A program made the translations under genes and the position numbers. A DNA stretch of 64,000 nucleotides. Source: Acetispira formosa (nom. nud.) (GTDB lineage: Bacteria > Desulfobacterota > Desulfarculia > Adiutricales > Adiutricaceae). Numbering within the stretch: position 1 is the stretch's first letter; the number at the start of each line of letters is the position of its first letter. The stretch lies in the NCBI GenBank assembly GCA_023525915.1, contig CP026659.1, positions 62,001 through 126,000 of the forward strand. Direction: 5' to 3'. The notes under the pieces are model-generated. The model ran no database searches, was not told the DNA's origin, and saw only the letters and a program-made list of their open reading frames with translations. Positions 1 through 8,723 of the stretch are shown here, in pieces.

Positions 1-1459
1 CCCCGTGGCCGTAAATGCCGTCCACCAGGCGCACGCCGCCGCTCTGGAAATCGCCGTAAATGCTCGCCGACACCGCTTCAGCCGTGACCCCGATGGTCAG
101 GTTGTTGTCCGGGCCGGTGACGGTTATCTGGCCGTTGGTCAACAGCGGCGAACTGAAAATCAGAGTGCTGTCGTCCCCGGTCCAGCTATGCAGGGCGGCC
201 ATATCAGCCAGCAATTGACCGGCCTGCGAGGCTTTGGTTATGGGCGTGACACCAGCACTAATACTATTGATGTTGCTGATAAGGGCGGTATCGGCCCCAG
301 CCCTGGCCCCGATCACATACAGGTTGTTGTAAGTACCGCCGAACGTAACGTCGCCGCCGCCGGTTTTTTCGAAAGTCAGCGGCGTGCCTGACGAAGCGTC
401 CAGAACCTGAAGAGTGTCGAAGCTGTAAAATGCCAGAGAATCAGGCGCGGAAGGCGTACCGCCGGTGGTAGTATTATAGATAGTGTATGAGGTGCCGGTG
501 GCGATGGTTGTGGGGGAGAAAATACCCAGGGCCGACTGTGTTCCGAAGTCCGTTCCGTCTTGCGAAAGGTCGGGGCCTATGACACTGAAGACGCGATCCA
601 GCGCGCCCGCGTCACTGGTGCCGATGGAGGTGAGGCTGTTTGCGTAAAGCTCCAGAGAACCCTGGAAATCGCCCATGTAAATCTGGCGGATAGTTTTGTC
701 GTATCCCCACCCGCCGAAATTGGCTCTGGCTGTGCCGGTACCCAGGTTGGCGTTGTTTTTGACGATGAAAGTGGTGGTATTGTTATCATCGGCCGTGCCG
801 TTTGCCGCGCGGGACTTTCCGCCGCCGCCGCCGGAGAAAAGACTGATATCGATATTGTTTGCACCAGTGGCCTGGATGCTGTTGACGGTGAAATCAGCCC
901 CTATTACGTTAATAGAGCCATTGATATTGGTGGCCGTGATGTTTTCAGCGCTGAAGCTGCCGTTTGCCACATCCAGAAAGCCAGACGGATTTGAGCCTGT
1001 CGCGTTGCTGTCGGCAAAGTTGACGTTTCTGATGGTGCCGCTGTTTTCACTCCGGTCATTGCCTGAAAGGCCAAGGGACAGGCCGCTGTTGTCGGCGACA
1101 TTGAGGTTTTCAACCGCCTGGCCGTTCGCTGTTACCAATTCGCCGCCGTTGCCGGCCAAATTCAGGCCGCCGTCAATGGCCAGGGTATTGACCGCCGCGC
1201 CGCCCGTGGCTTCAATCACCACGTTGGAAACCGTTAACGTTTGGGCGGTGGCGTCCAGGGTCACCGTGCCGTTGGTTGGGGTGACGTTGTTCAGAACGCC
1301 CTGTTTGTCCGGCCCGTCGACCGTGCCGCTGCCGACGGTGACGGTGGAAGTGCCATTGCCGCCGATGGTGACGTTATCGGCCAGGGCGGCGGAGGCCGCC
1401 CCGGTGGTGAAAATGGCGGCCAAAGCCAGAGCCAGGCCCGCTTTCTTTTTTAAACGCAT
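1..1459 (-). CDS. Autotransporter-like protein, N-terminal part (cut by window edge)
   Basis: This reading frame runs open from the ATG at 1459 to the window edge (at least 486 residues). It begins with a Sec signal peptide: basic MRLKKKAGLA, a hydrophobic stretch, then cleavage near ASAALA. A good SD (AAGGAG) lies 7-8 nt before the ATG. The mature part is rich in G, N, T, S and D with repeated short beta-strand patterns, as in the passenger of type V secreted proteins. It aligns along its whole visible length with the complete protein encoded at 2356-4989. Shared blocks include IRQIYMGDF, the SALGIFSP region and LTNGxITVTGPD, so the missing C-terminus is expected to be a beta-barrel. It is probably an adhesin or surface protein. 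Passenger substrate and role cannot be read from the sequence. Confidence 0.8.
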   Translation of the reverse strand, partial: MRLKKKAGLALALAAIFTTGAASAALADNVTIGGNGTSTVTVGSGTVDGPDKQGVLNNVTPTNGTVTLDATAQTLTVSNVVIEATGGAAVNTLAIDGGLNLAGNGGELVTANGQAVENLNVADNSGLSLGLSGNDRSENSGTIRNVNFADSNATGSNPSGFLDVANGSFSAENITATNINGSINVIGADFTVNSIQATGANNIDISLFSGGGGGKSRAANGTADDNNTTTFIVKNNANLGTGTARANFGGWGYDKTIRQIYMGDFQGSLELYANSLTSIGTSDAGALDRVFSVIGPDLSQDGTDFGTQSALGIFSPTTIATGTSYTIYNTTTGGTPSAPDSLAFYSFDTLQVLDASSGTPLTFEKTGGGDVTFGGTYNNLYVIGARAGADTALISNINSISAGVTPITKASQAGQLLADMAALHSWTGDDSTLIFSSPLLTNGQITVTGPDNNLTIGVTAEAVSASIYGDFQSGGVRLVDGIYGHG

Positions 1460-1525
1460 GATGGTTTTCTCCTTGTTATGTTTTCAGGAAGCTTTCGCTT
1501 CCCGTTGCGCTGTCCGCGCGTTAAT

Positions 1526-1595
1526 GATCTTTACCGGCGTACGTTCAACATGCCTTCAACAAACGGCCGACAGTGCGCGAGCGTGAACATTTAAC
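1526..1595 (+). repeat. Dispersed ~65-bp repeat, copy A
   Basis: Begins GATCTTTACCGGCGTACG and contains CAACATGCCTTCAACA followed by a CAGTGCG block. The same order of blocks recurs at 22613 and twice at 37145-37290. Confidence 0.65.
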
Positions 1596-1599
1596 AATG

Positions 1600-1671
1600 G
1601 TTTAATGAACGATAACACGCACGGATTAAAGCCTGTTGAAGGCATGGGGGACGTGCGCCCGTAAAAAGATC
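1600..1671 (-). repeat. Dispersed ~65-bp repeat, copy B (inverted)
   Basis: Read on the minus strand it gives GATCTTTTTACGGGCGCACG followed by CATGCCTTCAACAGGC. It faces copy A, so the pair makes a large imperfect inverted repeat upstream of the first autotransporter gene. Confidence 0.55.
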
Positions 1672-1981
1672 GTTTACCGGCATAAAAAAGCCATGAAGAG
1701 CATTTCACTTTCATGGTTTTTTTGAAGGGCCACGGCTCCACCCTGAACCTGAGGCTGGCACAGGTTCGTAAGTTATTTTTGCTAAAGTGACGGTGGGTAA
1801 TGTTTACTGGCACTTGTTCCTGTTTTCTCGCGGCCCGCTTTTTTAAATACATGTAAGTGGTTGTTATTATAGCAAACTGATCCCATCACAATGACACCAA
1901 GACAACACCTAAAGGACACCAGTAAATAAAAAAATGATTAAAAAGATACTTTTAGGGAGAAAAAGACGCGCGGATAAAATT

Positions 1982-2017
1982 AAACAGCCGCACGGCAAGC
2001 TTGCCGTGCGGCTGTTT
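1982..2017. terminator. Perfect 18-bp palindrome, probable bidirectional terminator
   Basis: The arm AAACAGCCGCACGGCAAG is followed immediately by its exact complement. It lies about 340 bp downstream of the end of the 877-aa autotransporter gene and is followed by T-rich sequence on both strands. Confidence 0.5.
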
Positions 2018-2047
2018 CTTCATTGAAAATTGGGGATGCGTGTGGCC

Positions 2048-2135
2048 GCCGAAATCGGGGAATTGTTTTTGTCATGGCTCCGTTCCGGAAGTCGCGAGTC
2101 ACGGAGCCATGACAAAAACAATTCCCCGCTTCCGG
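2048..2135. repeat. Long hairpin element H1 (conserved-core family)
   Basis: Inner arms GGGGAATTGTTTTTGTCATG and its complement are perfect. The core around 2081-2100 (TTCCGGAAGTCGCGAGTCAC) is a diverged version of the core shared by the elements at 8271, 14162, 14299, 16919 and 17182. The outer arms are imperfect. Confidence 0.7.
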
Positions 2136-2355
2136 CTACTGCTGGGGCCAAATCAGCTTTCCAGCCCCGCCCACAAACGGCCGATCAGGCAGCCGGAGGG
2201 AGATTATTCTTCAAACCACATCCGCTTCAGCGGCAGGTTCCCCGTTGAGGGGGGCGGCTCTTAATACGATGATGGCCGCCATAACCCTCAATCGGGGAAA
2301 CCGCACCCTAGACGAAGGATGCGTGAGCATCCGTGGGTCCAGGGCTATGCCCTGG

Positions 2356-4989
2356 CTAGAATTCGAAGCGGAGCATGCCGCTGAAGCCGTGGCTGGTGGT
2401 GTCGCCGGAAGCCTGGAGGTTGTAATCCAAGCCCAGGCTCAGGCCGTTCGCCGCCGCCGCCTTGATTCCCAAGGTGCCGTTAAAGACGGCCTTGTCGATC
2501 ACGTCCGCGCTCATGGTGCCCCGCGCGCCCGTCCCGAACACGCGGGCCGTGGTGTCCACTTCTGTGTCGCCAAAGCTGAAAATCGCGCCAAGGTCGGCTT
2601 TCGGGGTTATGGTCCAGCCCCCTTCCGTCAGGTAGGACTGGCTCAGGGTCAGGCCCACCGGCACAGACCAGACATTCTGCCGCTCCGATTCTATGCTGAA
2701 GACCTTGCCCAGGCCCCCGCCAGCTTTCACGTCGTAATCATCGGTTTTCAGGCTCGTGTAGCGAAGGCCCAAGTGCGGCATCAGCTTCATTGATTCAAGC
2801 TCAATCAGGTATTCCCCGGTCAGGCCCACCGTAAACGCTTTCGCGTCCACATCGGCTTTCAGGCGGCCCAGCTCGTAGGCCGCGGGCAGTTTCTGGGTGA
2901 TGTCGTTGGAGCTGGAGGTGTAGCCCAGATCGGCCGTCAGGCCCCAGGCTCCGAAGGTGTAGGAGCCAAAGAGGCTCAGGCCCCAGAAGTCGAAATCGTT
3001 GTCAGTCTTGTAGAAATCGCCCTGCGATTCGCTGTCGCCGCCGCCTATGTTCAGGCCCAGGCCCAGGCGCAGGCTTTCGCCCACGTTGTAATCCAGGCCC
3101 AGCACCACGCCGCCGAAATCAGCGTCGTAGCCGGTTTTGAAGTGGCCCGCCGACATGCCGTCCACATCCACGCTCCGGTAATAGGGATTGACCCATATGC
3201 CAAAACCGCCCGGCTCCGAACCGGCGGCCGTGGCCAGCATATCACCCATCATGGAATATTTCGCGCCGATCACGTCGCCCATGACGTTGGCGAAGGTGTT
3301 CAAAAGGCCCGGAGCGCCGCCGGAGACGGCCATCTGGGCCGCGCCTTCGATGGTTTTGGCCGCGTCACCAGGGGTGGTATACGAATTGTCAGTGGCCCGC
3401 GAGACGAGCTGCACGCCCGCGCTGTAGCCGGTTATGCTCCCGGCGGCGTTGAAGAGGCGGCCCATATCGCTGTTGGCCGAGCCGCCATAAAGGCCGTCGA
3501 CCAGCCGTGCGCCGCCGCTCTGGAAATTGCCGTAAACGCTGCCCGCCGAGAGCGCTTCAGCCGTGACCCCGATGGTCAGGTGGTCATCCGGCCCGGTGAC
3601 GGTGATCCGGCCGTTGGTCAACAGCGGCGAACTGAAAAACAGAGTGCCGTCTTTTCCGTCCCAGGTCCAGTTGTTGAGCGCCGCCATATCGGACAGAAAT
3701 TGATCGACCGGGATCTTAGTCCTAATTGTGGTATCGGTCGATTCAATATACTCAGCATAACGAATAGTCTTGATATTACTGATGAGGGCGGTGTTGGCCC
3801 CGGCCCTGGCCCCGATCACATACAGGCTGTTGTCACGGGCTTGCATGTCGACGTTTTTATTGCTGTAGCTGAACTCAACGACGCCGCCGGCAGCCGCTTC
3901 GAAAGTCAGCGGCACGCCGGAGGAGGCGTCCAGAACCAGAAGGCTGTTGTCGCTATAAATGGCCAGAGTATCAATGTCCGAATCCAGGCCGTACTTATCA
4001 ATACCAGAGATAGAGTAAGAGGCGTCGACGGCGATGGTTTGGGGGGAGAAAATGCCCAGGGCCGACAAGAATCCGCCGTCGGTTCCGGTTTTCGAAAGGC
4101 CCACGCCCAAGGAATCGAAGATGCGGTCCAGCGCGTTCACCTCACTTGTGCCGATGGTGGTGAGGGAGTTTTCAGTAAGAATCATGGAACCTTTGAAATC
4201 GCCCATATAGATCTGCCGGATGGCGTTGTTGCCTCCCCAACCTTTGGCTTCGGTATAGGTAGAGCCGTAACCAAGATCGGCATTATTTTTGACGATGAAA
4301 GTAATATAGTCATCCTTTGCTTCGGACTTAAGCTCGATTTCAATACGGTGGTTTTCATCAGCCTGAATGCTGTTGACAGTGAAATCGGCGTTAGATACGG
4401 AGATCCTGCCATTGCCGTTGACGGCGGTGACGTTTTCAGCGCTGAAGACGCCGTTAATCACATCCAAATAGCTATCACTCCGAGGCGCCCGAAAAATTAT
4501 GCCCGACGATGGGGGCGGAGCGCCAAAGTTGACATTTCTAATGGCGCCGCTCTGTTCACTGCGATCAACATTTCTATAGCCAAGCCTCAGCCCGCTTTTA
4601 TCGCCAAGGTTTATATTCTCAACCGCCTGGCCGCCGGCCGTGATCAATTCACCGCCGTTTCCGGCCAATCCCAGTGTGCCGTTTACGCCTGTAATGAGCA
4701 GACTATTTACATCCGCGCCGCTATTGGCTTCTATCACCAAGTTGGAATACCACAGCTCAACGCTGGAGTTATTTACGAGATCAAGAGTAACTGAGCCGTT
4801 ATCGGGGCGCACGTTGGTCAGACGGACCTGTTTGTCCGGCTCGTCCCTCGACCAGCGATCGGGGGTGACGATGGAAGAACCGTCGCCATTGATGGTGACA
4901 TAATCGGCGGCCAGGACAGCGGAGGCCGGGCCGCCGGTGAAAATGGCGGCCAGAGCCAGGGCCAGGCCCGCCTTATTTTTTAAACGCAT
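2356..4989 (-). CDS. Autotransporter protein with C-terminal beta-barrel domain
   Basis: Encodes 877 aa from the ATG at 4989. A longer frame continues upstream, but this ATG has an AAAGGAG SD and starts a clear signal peptide (MRLKNKAGLALALAAIF, cleavage near AVLAA). Residues about 30-560 form a G/N/S/T/D-rich repetitive passenger. Roughly the last 270 residues look like an autotransporter beta-barrel (PF03797-like), with alternating amphipathic strands such as GIWVNPYYR, LGLDYNVG and GLSLFGSYTFG and the terminal LRFEF expected for BAM recognition. The final Phe is a hallmark of outer-membrane barrels. It is a tandem paralogue of the gene at 1-1459 in the same orientation. Both have their own SD and are separated by terminator-like palindromes, so they are probably transcribed separately. 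Passenger function is unknown. Confidence 0.88.
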   Translation of the reverse strand: MRLKNKAGLALALAAIFTGGPASAVLAADYVTINGDGSSIVTPDRWSRDEPDKQVRLTNVRPDNGSVTLDLVNNSSVELWYSNLVIEANSGADVNSLLITGVNGTLGLAGNGGELITAGGQAVENINLGDKSGLRLGYRNVDRSEQSGAIRNVNFGAPPPSSGIIFRAPRSDSYLDVINGVFSAENVTAVNGNGRISVSNADFTVNSIQADENHRIEIELKSEAKDDYITFIVKNNADLGYGSTYTEAKGWGGNNAIRQIYMGDFKGSMILTENSLTTIGTSEVNALDRIFDSLGVGLSKTGTDGGFLSALGIFSPQTIAVDASYSISGIDKYGLDSDIDTLAIYSDNSLLVLDASSGVPLTFEAAAGGVVEFSYSNKNVDMQARDNSLYVIGARAGANTALISNIKTIRYAEYIESTDTTIRTKIPVDQFLSDMAALNNWTWDGKDGTLFFSSPLLTNGRITVTGPDDHLTIGVTAEALSAGSVYGNFQSGGARLVDGLYGGSANSDMGRLFNAAGSITGYSAGVQLVSRATDNSYTTPGDAAKTIEGAAQMAVSGGAPGLLNTFANVMGDVIGAKYSMMGDMLATAAGSEPGGFGIWVNPYYRSVDVDGMSAGHFKTGYDADFGGVVLGLDYNVGESLRLGLGLNIGGGDSESQGDFYKTDNDFDFWGLSLFGSYTFGAWGLTADLGYTSSSNDITQKLPAAYELGRLKADVDAKAFTVGLTGEYLIELESMKLMPHLGLRYTSLKTDDYDVKAGGGLGKVFSIESERQNVWSVPVGLTLSQSYLTEGGWTITPKADLGAIFSFGDTEVDTTARVFGTGARGTMSADVIDKAVFNGTLGIKAAAANGLSLGLDYNLQASGDTTSHGFSGMLRFEF

Positions 4990-5163
4990 GATTTTCTCCT
5001 TTTTCAGGAAAGCTCTATTGACGCGTTGACGCCGAGCGGCCGCTTGATGTTCTCTGCTCAATCTCTTAAAAAGATTGCCGTTATTATAACAGAGTCACAC
5101 CGCCAAACAACACCAAAAGATCATCAAAACAGCGGGATAAAGTTTTTAAAGGTAAATTGGCCG

Positions 5164-5973
5164 TCAGGCCGGGGCGAGAAGCCGTCTTAAAAAATCCTCA
5201 TAGGTATGCTGGCCGGAAATGACGTAATCAAGGCTGACGGCGCGGCCGAACTCGCTGTTTATAGCCGCCAGGGCCTCTTTTAAGGCGGCCAGGCCCCCCT
5301 GGCTGTGAAAAACCGCCTCCAGGCGGTCGCCGGGGATGAAAGCGGCTTCCGGCCAATCCAGCTTTTCCGCCAGCAACCGGCCCGCCCGGTCCCGCGCCGC
5401 CAGAAGCGCCGCCTCCGGCGGCCACTGGTCCGGCCAGGTTTTCGGCCGGAGGGCCAGGGCGGTCCGCAAACGCCAGTGCTCAACATGATCCCAGCCGCCG
5501 GGCATGCGCCGCTTTAAGGCGGCCCACCATGATTGTTTATAGTGTCCCGGCCTCAGCTTCAGCGGCTCCCATTGGTGGGCCGCGCCTTCCAGATCCGCCT
5601 CCGGCGCGGCCAGTTCCAGCCAGGATTTCAAAAATTCGCCGTAATTCAGGCGGACGCTCTTCAGGGCCAGCTCATCGGGCAGATCCACCCCGAAAATTTC
5701 CTCCATCGCCAAAATGAATTCCACTAAATCAATGCTGTCGGCCCCCTCGCACAAGAGGGCGATTACGCTGTCGCCCGGCACAAAAAAAACGTTGGGCCAG
5801 CCGCCGCAATTGTAGACCATCAACAGCGGCCCCATCCGGTCGCGGGCCTGGATGAGGCGGGGGTTGTCCGGCCACTGGGCCGCCCATTCAGCGGGACGCG
5901 CGGCTCGCTCTTCCATAATGGAGACCAGATCATTATAGGCTGTTCTCGTGGTCAATGGTTTCCAGATATCCAT
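5164..5973 (-). CDS. Tandem acyl-carrier-like domain protein
   Basis: A 269-aa protein made of two related halves. Both halves contain a W..QWP motif, an ARDR.G.LL helix, an F(I/V)PGD turn and a final Y..FL..(W)L(L) helix. In the first half the turn is followed by GADSIDLVEFILAMEEIFG (Ser80). This closely matches the phosphopantetheine-attachment helix of acyl carrier proteins, where the Ser of D-S carries the prosthetic group. The second half keeps the fold pattern (LAALKEALAAINSEFG) but lacks the DS, so it is probably a degenerate, unmodified copy. It starts 21 bp after the nuclease gene at 5995 with a strong SD (AAGGAAGGGGG), suggesting one operon. The role is unknown: it could carry an acyl group or only use the fold. 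No ketosynthase or ligase partner is visible here. Confidence 0.6.
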   Translation of the reverse strand: MDIWKPLTTRTAYNDLVSIMEERAARPAEWAAQWPDNPRLIQARDRMGPLLMVYNCGGWPNVFFVPGDSVIALLCEGADSIDLVEFILAMEEIFGVDLPDELALKSVRLNYGEFLKSWLELAAPEADLEGAAHQWEPLKLRPGHYKQSWWAALKRRMPGGWDHVEHWRLRTALALRPKTWPDQWPPEAALLAARDRAGRLLAEKLDWPEAAFIPGDRLEAVFHSQGGLAALKEALAAINSEFGRAVSLDYVISGQHTYEDFLRRLLAPA

Positions 5974-5994
5974 AGCGGCCCCCTTCCTTGTCGG

Positions 5995-7020
5995 TTATTC
6001 CGGCTCGGGCGCATTGGCGGCCAGTTGGCGGAATTCACGCAGTTTGCGTTCCAGAATCGTTTTATCGATGAGCTTGAGGTTGTATTCGGCCACCATGGTG
6101 GGCGAGAGACTGCGGCTCATGGCGTATTCAACCACTTCGTCGTCTTTGGCGGCGCAGAGGATTACGCCGATGCTGGGGTTTTCATTGGGCTTTTTGTAAT
6201 CGCGATCCAGGGCTTCCAGGTAGAAATTCATTTTGCCCAGATATTCAGGCTCAAAGCGCCCTATTTTCAATTCAAAGGCCACCAGGCACGATAGGCCCCG
6301 GTGATAGAAGAGCAGATCGATAAAATAATCGGAGGCCCCGACTTCAAGGCGGTATTCCTCGCCGACGAAGCTGAAATCACGGCCGAATTCGAGCACGAAA
6401 TTTTTCAGATTGCCGATCACGGCCCGTTTGAGGTCGCTTTCTGAATAGAGATCGGGAAGGTTCAGAAATTCCAGCACATAGCTGTCCAGAAACGGGGATT
6501 CGCCCTCCCCCGCCCTGGCGGCGGTGGCCGTGATTTCCGGCGGGAGGGCCTGGGCTGAGAGCATACAGCGTTCATAATAGCCGCTTCTGATCTGGCGTTC
6601 CAATTCGCGTTTGCTATAACGCTCGCGGGCGCAGAGATTGAGATAGAATTCCTTTTCTTCCATGTCTTTGGTGCCGGAGAGAATGGCCAGATGACAGGAC
6701 CAACTAATTTGTGTCACCAGTGGAGACACATTTTTATTGTCTTTGTATGTCTCATAAAATTGCTTCATGCGGTAGAGGCCGCGACGGCCCCAGCCTTTCA
6801 GTTCCGGGTAGGCTTTGGCGATGTGGCGGGCGGTTTCGTCGATAAAAGCGTCGCCCCACCCGGCTTTGGCGCTTTCGCGGCTGAGGTGGTCGCCCACCTG
6901 CCAATAGAGACGCACCAGCTCGGTATTGACCTTCTGGAGAGTACGCCGCCGAGTCTCATCAATCAGGGCAATGATTGATGAGGCCAGGGGGGTGGCTGTA
7001 TGTTGAAGTTCAGATGACAT
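5995..7020 (-). CDS. YhcG-like PD-(D/E)XK nuclease (DUF1016 family)
   Basis: A 341-aa protein. The N-terminal half (about 10-170) matches the DUF1016/YhcG N-terminal domain: a long helix with TLQKVNTELVRLYWQVGDHL, then GWG...ARHIAKAYPELKGWGRRGLYRMKQFY and SWSCHLAIL. The C-terminal half carries a PD-(D/E)XK nuclease core: F.FVGEEYRLEVG, DYFIDLLFYHR with the metal-binding Asp, then LVAFELKIG as the E-x-K strand, and KPNENPSIGVILCAAKDDEVVEYA. Members of this family are DNA nucleases, often near mobile elements, restriction systems or Holliday-junction-type activities, with biological roles still uncertain. SD GAGGCGG precedes the ATG. It is the first gene of an operon with the acyl-carrier-like protein. 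Confidence 0.85.
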   Translation of the reverse strand: MSSELQHTATPLASSIIALIDETRRRTLQKVNTELVRLYWQVGDHLSRESAKAGWGDAFIDETARHIAKAYPELKGWGRRGLYRMKQFYETYKDNKNVSPLVTQISWSCHLAILSGTKDMEEKEFYLNLCARERYSKRELERQIRSGYYERCMLSAQALPPEITATAARAGEGESPFLDSYVLEFLNLPDLYSESDLKRAVIGNLKNFVLEFGRDFSFVGEEYRLEVGASDYFIDLLFYHRGLSCLVAFELKIGRFEPEYLGKMNFYLEALDRDYKKPNENPSIGVILCAAKDDEVVEYAMSRSLSPTMVAEYNLKLIDKTILERKLREFRQLAANAPEPE

Positions 7021-7546
7021 GTCCGCCTCGGGCGATTTGGAGTCGCATGCCTGTAATATACACTTTTTTCTGACTATTTTAAACCGGGGGCGGATGGTTC
7101 GGGAAGTGGCGGGCGATATTATAGAATAATTATATTATATTATAATAAAATGATTATATGGTTTAAAAACAGCCGGATTTTTCCAGACCCCATATTATTC
7201 TATACTGTTGCAGTTTAGAGGAGACTAGAAAAGCAAAATAAATATGGTAAATCAATTAAAAAACATATTTACATACACAATATTAGTTTGTAAACGAACT
7301 AACGAATTATTCCAAAAAATATTTGTATTTTGTCTAACGTAATTATGTTATTTCATTTAACAAGCAAAATTAACTATTTTTTCAAACTTTTATGATTGTA
7401 ATTTCAAGTATTGCTTTTAAAAATAGTTCTTATCTATATAGGTGATCAAAAAGACCTTCTACAATCACAAAAAACACAGCCAAAAAGCGCATTTACGCCA
7501 ACTGCTATGGCCTTCGCCGTTTTGTATGGAGAGAGAAGAGGCATGG

Positions 7547-7579
7547 CAATCATTATATGGTAAAACCATATAATGATTG
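7547..7579. repeat. AT-rich perfect inverted repeat (14-bp arms, 5-nt loop)
   Basis: Arm CAATCATTATATGG, loop TAAAA, then the exact complement. It shares CCATATAATNATT with the palindromes at 9919 and 11032. It could be an operator. Confidence 0.6.
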
Positions 7580-7950
7580 TCACATAGAGTTATTGTGTGG
7601 TTATGGCCGGACGGCCATGTGATTGAGGACTGGGCCTGACAGGCCCACCAAAGGGCTCCGCCCTCTGGACTCCGGCTGGGGGAGGGCCCACGCGGGCCCT
7701 GCCCCAGACCCCACCCGCGCCAGGGGGGCGGAGCCCCCTGGACCCCCAAGAGGTCAGGGTCGGCTTAAACATTCTTTTTCCCGCATCGCCGCAACTCGCT
7801 TCGAGTACGAAGCTCAGACAAGCGGCGACGCTTCATACTGGGTCAGCATCAGGGGCGATAGGTGGCTTCACATTGGATAGGTTCATTTTGCTATAGGTGG
7901 CCGCGTCGGATGATTGTTGCCCCACGTATGTTCGGCTTAATACTTTTTCC

Positions 7951-8230
7951 CCTCAAAGGCCTTTTCCAGCGCTGCAACGCATGAGGCTCTGCCGCCTACA
8001 GTTGAAAGAAGCAAGGCCCGCTCCCCTTAAAGGCCCTTTCCAGTGAAGTAACGCACATAACTCTGCCGCCTACAGTTAAAAGAAGCAGGGCCCGCTCCCC
8101 TTAAAGGCCCTTTCCAGTGAAGTAACGCACATAACTCTGCCGCCTACAGTTAAAAGAAGCAGGGCCCGCTCCCCTTAAAGGCCCTTTCCAGTGAAGAAAC
8201 GCACGTCACTCTGCTGCCTACAGTTGAAAG
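7951..8230 (+). repeat. 74-bp tandem repeat, about 3.7 copies
   Basis: CTCCCCTTAAAGGCCC starts at 8021, 8095 and 8169, an exact 74-bp period. The central copies are nearly identical and the first and last are diverged. Each carries CTCTGCCGCCTACAGTT. There is no open frame across the units and no spacer diversity, so this is a simple minisatellite rather than a CRISPR. Confidence 0.85.
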
Positions 8231-8270
8231 GTTGCGACGGCAGCAATTGGATGTCGTGGCTGAGTGGGAG

Positions 8271-8357
8271 CCGGAAGCGGGGGATTGTTTTTGGCCCGGC
8301 TCCGTGACTAAAGACCCCCGGAACGGAGCCGGGCCAAAAACAATCCCCCGCTTCCGG
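8271..8357. repeat. Long hairpin element H2 (conserved-core family)
   Basis: The outer arm CCGGAAGCGGGGGATTG continues as TTTTTGGCCCGGCTCCG and is perfectly matched by the other side. The loop carries GTGACTAAAGACCCCCGGAA, the core in reverse orientation relative to the element at 14162. Confidence 0.8.
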
Positions 8358-8396
8358 CGGGTCAATTCTTCGTCAATTTATAATATATCAAAGGAA

Positions 8397-8604
8397 TCAA
8401 AGGGGCGGCTTTACCCGCTCTTGACGTTTCTGAATACGGGCGGAGATTTCATCAAATGTTGCATCACCATGCGGCTTCTCTCGCTCGGCAGTATAATCAC
8501 CGCTTCCGCTTTCAAACTGACGCAGAAAATTTATGGCTCCCACCGTTCCCAGGCCCTCAACCAGAACCCGGAAACCCTGTTTTCGTATTGTACGCGTTTG
8601 TCAT
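8397..8604 (-). pseudogene. Remnant of a PIN-associated small antitoxin-like gene
   Basis: The minus strand from 8590 to the stop at 8397 encodes a peptide closely similar to the intact 71-aa product at 11897-12112 (shared VLVEGLGTVGAINFLRQFES and SGDYTAEREK). Near the ATG at 8604, about 8 nt are missing relative to the intact copy. This puts the start codon out of frame with the rest and leads to an early stop. The sequence just upstream (8625-8650) matches the sequence that precedes the PIN gene at 12541-12570, so the PIN toxin gene itself seems to have been deleted from this copy. Confidence 0.7.
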
Positions 8605-8679
8605 ATAATACCGCCGCCCATCTAATTAATTAAATTACTCCAAAGGATAAAGTGATAAATAATGTGAAGTGAAACTAAC

Positions 8680-8709
8680 GGCGTGCTCCAGCAATTGCTG
8701 GAGCACGCC
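8680..8709. terminator. Perfect 15-bp palindrome, terminator candidate
   Basis: GGCGTGCTCCAGCAA followed directly by its complement, 14 bp beyond the stop of the DUF4424-like gene. The following minus-strand sequence is only weakly T-rich. Confidence 0.5.
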
Positions 8710-8723
8710 GGATTGAGGCTCAA

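Larger units (their letters stand above)
1460..2355. other. Intergenic region between the two autotransporter genes
   Basis: About 900 bp without a credible gene. It holds two inverted copies of a dispersed repeat of about 65 bp (1526-1595 and 1600-1671), a perfect palindrome at 1982-2017 and a long hairpin at 2048-2135. Short open frames here overlap these repeats and have no RBS or family resemblance. Confidence 0.7.
7021..8396. other. Repeat-rich intergenic region without a recognised gene
   Basis: About 1.4 kb. 7100-7450 is strongly AT-rich and may hold promoters. 7547-7579 is a perfect AT-rich palindrome. 7620-7770 is a very GC-rich block with nested inverted repeats (GGGCTCCGCCC against GGGGGCGGAGCCCC). 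7951-8230 is a 74-bp tandem repeat and 8271-8357 a long hairpin. Frames in the GC-rich block look like compositional artefacts. Confidence 0.6.

Noticed and set aside
3142-4794. Long plus-strand open frame of 550 codons
   Set aside because: It is antisense to the autotransporter gene, has no SD or family match, and mirrors the codon bias of the GC-rich minus-strand gene. The same applies to 5-391, 560-994 and 696-1586.
7465-7772. Pro/Gly/Arg-rich minus-strand open frames
   Set aside because: They lie in a GC-rich palindromic block and have biased low-complexity products with no RBS.
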